A stretch of DNA of 9,952 nt from Asaia bogorensis (GTDB taxonomy: Bacteria > Pseudomonadota > Alphaproteobacteria > Acetobacterales > Acetobacteraceae): NCBI GenBank assembly GCA_945886995.1, contig CAMCZJ010000115.1, positions 1-9,952 of the forward strand, in the 5' to 3' direction. Of this stretch, positions 5,706 to 9,952 are shown in pieces (the stretch's first letter is position 1; each line of letters begins with the position of its first letter). The notes beneath the pieces were generated by a model. The model saw nothing but the letters and a program-made list of their open reading frames with translations. It did no database searches and had not been told where the DNA came from. Both the position numbers and the translations under genes were made by a program.

Positions 5706-7037
5706 TCAATGCAGCTTCACCTGCGGCTGCCCCCGATCCGCGACCATCCCCACCAGCGTTCGCCATAGTACCGGCGCATGCCCATGCAGCGCGGTCTGGT
5801 GCATTTTGTACAAAGACCGATACATCATCCGCGCGAAATAGCCTTCAATGAACATACTGCGCCCAACCAGGAAGCCCATCAGGCTGCCGACGGTTGAGTA
5901 TTTGCCGAGCGAGACCAGCGACCCGAAATCGCGATAGGCAAAGGGCTCCACTTCAAGCCCGCTCAGCCGGCGCTCAATCTGCCGGTATAGATGCGTGGCT
6001 TGCTGATGCGCGGCCTGGGCGCGGGGGGGCAGGTTGCCCTTGCCATCGGGGCGCGGGCAGGCCGCGCAATCGCCAAGGGCGAAGATATCGGGGTCGCGGG
6101 TGGTTTGCAGCGTGGGCAGCACCACCAGCTGATCATTGGGCGTGGTCTCCAGCCCGCCGATATTGCGCAGCACAGCGGGGCCTTTCACGCCGGCGGCCCA
6201 GACCACAAGCTCACCCGGGACAAAGTCCCCATCGGCCAGCACCACGCCATCGGCGCGCACTTCGGCCACGCGCCTTCCAGCCAAGACCTCCACGCCCAGA
6301 TCCTCAAGCAGTTTCATGGTGGCTGCCGAGATGCGTTCGGGCAGAGCGGGCAGGATGCGGGGGGCGGCTTCAATCAGGCGAATGCGGACATCGCGTGCCG
6401 GGTCAATCTTGTCCAAGCCATAGGCGACGACGGCGCGAAGGGTCCGGTGCAGTTCAGCGGCCAATTCCGTGCCCGTGGCACCCGCGCCAATGATGGCGAC
6501 ATGAAGCTGGCCGGGGCGCACCGGTTCGGATTGGCTATTGGCGCGCAGGCACGCATTGACCAGGCGGCGATGGAAGCGGCTGGCCTGGGCCACGTTTTCC
6601 AGCGGCACGGCATGTTCCGCCGCACCTGGCGTGCCGAAATCATTGGTGACACTGCCGATGCAAACCACCAGCGTGTCATAGGGCACGCGGCTGGGGGGCG
6701 TGACCTGGCGGCCTTCATCATCGAAGGTGGCGCCCACCAGGACCTCTCGTGCGTCCCGGTCAATGCCGGTCATGGGGCCAAAGCGATAGGTGAAGTGGTG
6801 ATTATGCGCCTGCCTCAGGTAATGCAGCTCATGCCGGTCTCGATCAAGGCTGCCGGCGGCAACGGCATGGAGCAATGGCTTCCATAGGTGGGTGCGGGCG
6901 CGTTCCACGAGCGTGACTTCTGCCGCGCCGCTCCGGGCATAGCGGTGCCCGAGCCTGGTCACGAGTTCCAGCCCCGCCGCCCCGCCGCCGATCACGACAA
7001 TGCGATGGGGGTTTGTAGTGCCTTGGGGAAGGCTCAT
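5706..7037 (-). CDS. ndh: Type II NADH:quinone dehydrogenase (NDH-2)
   Basis: The 443-residue protein is a single-subunit, membrane-associated flavoprotein that oxidises NADH and reduces quinone without pumping protons. It shows an N-terminal FAD motif IVVIGGGAAGLELV (GGGAAG at 17-22), a second nucleotide motif VAIIGAGATGTELAAEL for NADH (184-189), the FAD-contacting LGDCAACPRP (Gly322-Asp323), and the NDH-2 quinone-site motif PPRAQAAHQQ (337-346). The C-terminal part (GSLVSLGKYSTVGSLMG, YRSLYKMHQTALHG, ending VKLH) closely resembles E. coli Ndh, whose C-terminus anchors it to the inner membrane. An upstream in-frame ATG at 7085 would add 16 residues without family similarity; the ATG at 7037 is preferred because GGAG lies eight bases before it and GGGAAG then falls at the usual distance. 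It is convergent with rpmJ and divergent from glcD. Confidence 0.93.
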   Translation of the reverse strand: MSLPQGTTNPHRIVVIGGGAAGLELVTRLGHRYARSGAAEVTLVERARTHLWKPLLHAVAAGSLDRDRHELHYLRQAHNHHFTYRFGPMTGIDRDAREVLVGATFDDEGRQVTPPSRVPYDTLVVCIGSVTNDFGTPGAAEHAVPLENVAQASRFHRRLVNACLRANSQSEPVRPGQLHVAIIGAGATGTELAAELHRTLRAVVAYGLDKIDPARDVRIRLIEAAPRILPALPERISAATMKLLEDLGVEVLAGRRVAEVRADGVVLADGDFVPGELVVWAAGVKGPAVLRNIGGLETTPNDQLVVLPTLQTTRDPDIFALGDCAACPRPDGKGNLPPRAQAAHQQATHLYRQIERRLSGLEVEPFAYRDFGSLVSLGKYSTVGSLMGFLVGRSMFIEGYFARMMYRSLYKMHQTALHGHAPVLWRTLVGMVADRGQPQVKLH

Positions 7038-7054
7038 GCTGGTTGCTCCGCTGC

Positions 7055-7071
7055 GTCTTGGACAGTCTTGG
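7055..7071. repeat. 10-bp-phased direct repeat in the ndh/glcD divergent region
   Basis: GTCTTGG occurs at 7055-7061 and again at 7065-7071, one helical turn apart, and is followed by a shorter CTTGG at 7073-7077. The units lie 18-34 bases upstream of the ndh start codon, in the 151-base gap (7038-7188) that must hold the promoters of both ndh and glcD. Phased copies on one face of the helix suit a regulator or activator site. I could not place convincing -35/-10 pairs for either gene here. Confidence 0.3.
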
Positions 7072-7188
7072 GCTTGGTTGGCCATTCGATCAAGCGCGAC
7101 TTTTGGATAGTGTGCTGCCCATTTGCCGCGCTACCCTTGCCCTTCCGCGCCGAGATGCGCATCTTCCGCCCCAGTAAAGGAAGCCGCT

Positions 7189-8637
7189 GTGATTGCTCTG
7201 CCCGCGCCCAAGCCTGAAATCCTCGCCCGTCGTGCGGAAATCATCGCCGCATTTCACGCCATTGTGCCCGGCGATGGCGTGATCGCGGAGGGTATTCGCC
7301 TCAAACCCTATGAAACGGATGGGCTTGCGGCCTATCGGCAGATGCCGCTGGCGGTGGTGCTGCCTTCCACCACAGAACAGGTCGCCGCAGTGCTTCGGTA
7401 TTGCCATGAACAGGGCATTCGCGTGGTGCCGCGCGGGGCGGGGACCAGCCTTTCAGGGGGCGCGCTGCCCTTGGCGGATGCGGTTGTCGTGGGCCTCATG
7501 CGGCTCAATGCCATTCATGAAATCAATTATGCGGATCGCTATGCGGTGGTGGGCGCTGGCGTCACGAATATCGGCATCACCAAGGCGGTAGAAGGGGAGG
7601 GGTTTTTCTATGCGCCCGATCCGTCATCGCAGCTGGCCTGCATGATTGGCGGCAATGTCATGATGAATTCCGGCGGCGCGCATTGCCTGAAATATGGCGT
7701 GACGGCGAATAACCTGCTCGGCGTGAAATTCGTGACCATTGAAGGCGAAGTGCTCGATATTGGCGGCACCTATCTGGATGCGGCGGGCTATGATTGGCTT
7801 GGATTGATCACGGGCAGTGAAGGCCAATTGGGCATTGTGACGGAAGTGACGGTGCGCATTTTGCGGAGCGCCGAAGGGGCGCGCGCCATGCTGGCCGCCT
7901 TCAATTCGATTGAGATCGCGGGCGCGGCGGTGGATGCCATTATTGGCAGTGGGATTATTCCGGTGGCGCTGGAATTCATGGACAAGCCCTGCATCCATGC
8001 CTGCGAAGCCTTCGCCCATGCTGGCTATCCGCTGGATGCGGAAGCCATGCTGATCATTGAAGTTGAAGGCAGCATTGCGGAACAGGATGCGCTGCTGGCA
8101 CGCATCAAGGATATCTGCGCGCGGTTTGACCCGATCAGCCTGAAGGTTGCGGAAACCGCGGAACAAAGCCTTGCCATCTGGAAGGGCCGCAAGGGCGCCT
8201 TTGGCGCGGTGGGCCGCATCAGCCCCGATTATTTGTGCATGGATGGCACCATCCCGACCAGCGAATTGCCGCGCGTCTTGAAGCGCATTGGCGAGATGAG
8301 TGATGACTACGGGTTGAAGGTCGCCAATGTGTTCCATGCCGGTGATGGCAATTTGCACCCGCTGATCATGTTTGATGCGAATGACGCGGATAGTTTCCGC
8401 CGTGCAGAAGCCTTTGGCGCCGATATCTTGAAGCTTTGCGTTGAAGTCGGCGGCTGCCTGACCGGGGAACATGGCGTTGGTGTCGAAAAACGTGATCTGA
8501 TGAATGTGCAATTCCAGCCGCATGAATTGGCGCAGCAGCGCGCCATCAAAACCGCCTTTGATCCCGCCTGGTTGCTGAACCCCGCCAAGGTATTTCCGTT
8601 GGAAGGCGTACTCGCGCCCGCTCTGGCCGCGGAATGA
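7189..8637 (+). CDS. glcD: Glycolate oxidase (dehydrogenase) FAD subunit GlcD
   Basis: The 482-residue protein is an FAD-linked oxidase of the GlcD/DLD family. The FAD-binding domain contains PRGAGTSLSGG (81-91), YAPDPSSQLACMIGG (141-155) and ITGSEGQLGIVTEVTVRIL (207-225). The C-terminal cap has the metal and substrate motifs VFHAGDGNLHP (381-391) and GCLTGEHGVG (422-431), and the protein ends in FDPAWLLNPAKVFP. GlcD oxidises glycolate or other 2-hydroxyacids to the 2-oxoacid; in E. coli it works with GlcE and the iron-sulfur subunit GlcF, passing electrons to quinone. The frame is open back to a TTG at 7123, but I choose GTG at 7189 because AAAGGAAG (7176-7183) precedes it at ideal spacing and the residues upstream look unrelated. 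The stop overlaps the glcE start as ATGA, implying coupled translation. Confidence 0.92.
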   Translation: MIALPAPKPEILARRAEIIAAFHAIVPGDGVIAEGIRLKPYETDGLAAYRQMPLAVVLPSTTEQVAAVLRYCHEQGIRVVPRGAGTSLSGGALPLADAVVVGLMRLNAIHEINYADRYAVVGAGVTNIGITKAVEGEGFFYAPDPSSQLACMIGGNVMMNSGGAHCLKYGVTANNLLGVKFVTIEGEVLDIGGTYLDAAGYDWLGLITGSEGQLGIVTEVTVRILRSAEGARAMLAAFNSIEIAGAAVDAIIGSGIIPVALEFMDKPCIHACEAFAHAGYPLDAEAMLIIEVEGSIAEQDALLARIKDICARFDPISLKVAETAEQSLAIWKGRKGAFGAVGRISPDYLCMDGTIPTSELPRVLKRIGEMSDDYGLKVANVFHAGDGNLHPLIMFDANDADSFRRAEAFGADILKLCVEVGGCLTGEHGVGVEKRDLMNVQFQPHELAQQRAIKTAFDPAWLLNPAKVFPLEGVLAPALAAE

Positions 8638-9806
8638 GCAGCCTGATCGCGCCGCCAGATGAGGCCGGCATCATTGCCGCGGTGCAAGCGGCGCGCGCTG
8701 CGCGTGAACCGCTTGCTATTGAAGGGCAGGGATCAAAGCGCGGCTTACTGCGCCCCGTGCAGGCGGCGCGCAGCCTTTCGACGCGTGGGTTGACCGGCGT
8801 CACGCTCTATCGCCCGGCGGAGCTTATCATCAGTGCGCGCGCTGGCACGCCTTTGGCTGAGATTGAAGCCACCTTGGCCGAAAAAGGCCAGCAACTGATT
8901 GCTGAAGCGCCCTATTTGAATGGCGTTTTTGGCACATCGGCCCCGCCCAGCATTGGCGGTGTGGTGGCGGCCAATCTTTCCGGGCCACGGCGCATCACCT
9001 GGGGTGCAACGCGCGATCACGTGATGGGGCTCCGCTTCATCAATGGCGCTGGTGAGGCGATCCGTTCCGGCGGGCGCGTGTTGAAGAATGTGACGGGGCT
9101 TGATTTGTGCAAGTTGCTGTCAGGTTCCTACGGCACGCTTGGCGTGATTACGGAAGTGACGCTGAAGGTACTGCCGGCACCAGAGGCAACCGCCACGCTG
9201 TTGATTGAAACGCCTGATATTGCAAGCGCCATCGCCGCGCTTTCCGCTGGTCTTGGCAGCCCCTTCGGCATTTCCGGCGCGGCGGCACTGCCAATGACAG
9301 ATCATGTGATTGCGGCGCTCAGGCTTGAGGATTTTGCGGCCTCGGTCGCGTATCGCATGGAAAAGCTGCGCGGCGTGCTGGGCAGTTTTGGCACGCAGCG
9401 CGTGATGGAAGATGCCGAAAGCCGCGCTTTCTGGCGCGGCGTGCGTGAAGTGGAACCGCTTCAGGTCATGTCAGATGAAGCGATTTGGCGGGTTTCAGTG
9501 CGCCCTTCTGCCGGGGCGCAGATTGCAGCGGCGGCAAGTGCGATTGGCGGGCGCGTCATGCTGGATTGGGGCGGCGGCCTGGTTTGGGTTGCCGCGAGCC
9601 CCAGTATCGAAAATCACGCCGCGATCAGCGGGGCGGCGCGTGCGCAGGGCGGCGCAGCGATGCTGTTCCGCGCGCCGGAATCCTTGCGGCTTGCCGTGCC
9701 GGTATTGCCCGAAGAAGCCGCGCCGCTAGCCAAGATTGGCGCGCGCGTGAAGGAAGCGCTTGACCCCGGCGGGCTGTTCAATCCTGGGCATATCCGCGCC
9801 GCGTGA
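8634..9806 (+). CDS. glcE: Glycolate oxidase FAD-binding subunit GlcE
   Basis: This 390-residue protein has a PCMH-type FAD-binding domain: AIEGQGSKRGL (28-38) near the N-terminus, SIGGVVAANLSGPRR (106-120), and VTGLDLCKLLSGSYGTLG (153-170) followed by VITEVTLKVLP. The order and wording are typical of GlcE, the second flavin subunit of glycolate dehydrogenase. It is somewhat longer than E. coli GlcE (350) and ends in the family tail GLFNPGHIRAA. It has no strong ribosome binding site of its own; its ATG overlaps the glcD stop by four bases, so it depends on translational coupling. A glcF gene is expected next but does not follow: the next coding sequence is convergent and begins its stop codon eight bases away. 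The iron-sulfur subunit must be elsewhere or replaced. Confidence 0.9.
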   Translation: MSSLIAPPDEAGIIAAVQAARAAREPLAIEGQGSKRGLLRPVQAARSLSTRGLTGVTLYRPAELIISARAGTPLAEIEATLAEKGQQLIAEAPYLNGVFGTSAPPSIGGVVAANLSGPRRITWGATRDHVMGLRFINGAGEAIRSGGRVLKNVTGLDLCKLLSGSYGTLGVITEVTLKVLPAPEATATLLIETPDIASAIAALSAGLGSPFGISGAAALPMTDHVIAALRLEDFAASVAYRMEKLRGVLGSFGTQRVMEDAESRAFWRGVREVEPLQVMSDEAIWRVSVRPSAGAQIAAAASAIGGRVMLDWGGGLVWVAASPSIENHAAISGAARAQGGAAMLFRAPESLRLAVPVLPEEAAPLAKIGARVKEALDPGGLFNPGHIRAA

Positions 9807-9859
9807 TTCGTGACCTACGGCAGCTTTCTGGTGCCCGCCGCGCGGATAATGCCCCGGGT
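9781..9859. terminator. Long inverted repeat across two convergent stop codons, possible bidirectional terminator
   Basis: GGGCATATCCGCGC (9786-9799) is complementary to 9840-9854, all 14 bases pairing with a single bulged A at 9848. After one mismatch three more pairs follow inward (9801-9803 with 9836-9838); outward, after one mismatch, 9781-9784 pair with 9856-9859 with one wobble. The loop region (9804-9835) can fold a small hairpin, GGCA with TGCC. There is no T-run, so a classical intrinsic terminator is not certain. The arms lie inside the last codons of glcE and of the opposite gene. Confidence 0.5.
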
Positions 9860-9952
9860 TCGGCTCGCCTTCTCGACAATACCACTGATGCCCTGGCGCC
9901 GCGCCAATTCAGCCCAGACTTCCTCGGGCCTGATGCCGGCATCCACCCAGAT
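9815..9952 (-). CDS. C-terminal fragment, HisE-like (phosphoribosyl-ATP pyrophosphatase) protein
   Basis: The minus strand is open from the window edge to a TAG at 9817-9815, giving 45 residues that begin IWVDAGIRPEEVWAEL and continue ARRQGISGIVEKASRTRG. The pattern D-x-G-[IV]-x-[PL]-E-[ED]-V-x-A-E-L-x-R-R, then SGI-x-EKASR, is the end of HisE, which hydrolyses phosphoribosyl-ATP in histidine synthesis. A related all-alpha MazG-type pyrophosphohydrolase cannot be excluded, because the catalytic helices lie outside the window. After EKASR there is a further tail of about 14 residues, TRGIIRAAGTRKLP, whose codons form one arm of the inverted repeat shared with glcE. The gene is convergent with glcE, with only eight bases between the stops. 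Confidence 0.55.
   Translation of the reverse strand: MWVDAGIRPEEVWAELARRQGISGIVEKASRTRGIIRAAGTRKLP

Noticed and set aside
5991..6887. A 298-codon plus-strand open frame opposite ndh
   Set aside because: The minus strand encodes a complete NDH-2 with all motifs; the plus-strand translation is His/Gly/Ala-rich with no family features.
7038..7085. N-terminal extension of ndh from ATG at 7085
   Set aside because: There is no ribosome binding site before it, while the ATG at 7037 has GGAG at good spacing and the normal distance to the FAD motif.
7624..8523. A 299-codon minus-strand open frame opposite glcD
   Set aside because: It is a shadow of the clear GlcD frame, with no conserved motif.

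Overview
The window comes from a GC-rich bacterium, most likely an alphaproteobacterium of the Rhodospirillales/Acetobacteraceae type. The evidence is the codon usage, a 41-residue zinc-free ribosomal protein L36 of alphaproteobacterial form, an OxyR-type regulator, a GlcD/GlcE pair and an NDH-2. This is an ordinary chromosomal region. I see no tRNA or rRNA, insertion sequence, CRISPR array, phage gene or abrupt change in base composition.

Left part (1-5602). The first 53 bases hold the start of an exported protein on the minus strand. After an 89-base divergent gap, seven genes run on the plus strand with short gaps: a glutathione S-transferase, a small single-domain cupin, a DadA-like FAD oxidoreductase, an OxyR-type LysR regulator with both redox cysteines, a DUF533/TerB-fold protein, an acyl-CoA dehydrogenase-fold enzyme, and rpmJ (L36). 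The regulator and rpmJ each have a candidate promoter. Two UUCG-loop hairpins follow rpmJ, the second being a good intrinsic terminator.

Right part (5603-9952). A type II NADH:quinone dehydrogenase (ndh) lies on the minus strand, convergent with rpmJ and divergent from a glcD-glcE pair. The 151-base gap between ndh and glcD contains a 10-bp-phased direct repeat. glcD and glcE overlap by ATGA, but no glcF follows. Eight bases after glcE the stop codon of a convergent minus-strand gene appears; it resembles the C-terminus of phosphoribosyl-ATP pyrophosphatase (HisE). A long inverted repeat spans both stop codons.

How the genes may work together: NDH-2 and the glycolate dehydrogenase subunits are flavoproteins that feed electrons into respiration. 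The most interesting gene is the acyl-CoA dehydrogenase-fold protein at 4193-5410. It lacks a carboxylate at both known catalytic-base positions, having Gln245 and Gly367 instead, and carries Arg83. This is the pattern described for 3-sulfinopropanoyl-CoA desulfinase, so I annotate it as a probable desulfinase in organosulfur catabolism rather than a fatty-acid enzyme. Its neighbours (a redox-sensing regulator, a cupin, a GST and an FAD oxidoreductase) make a sulfur or thiol theme possible, but that remains inference.
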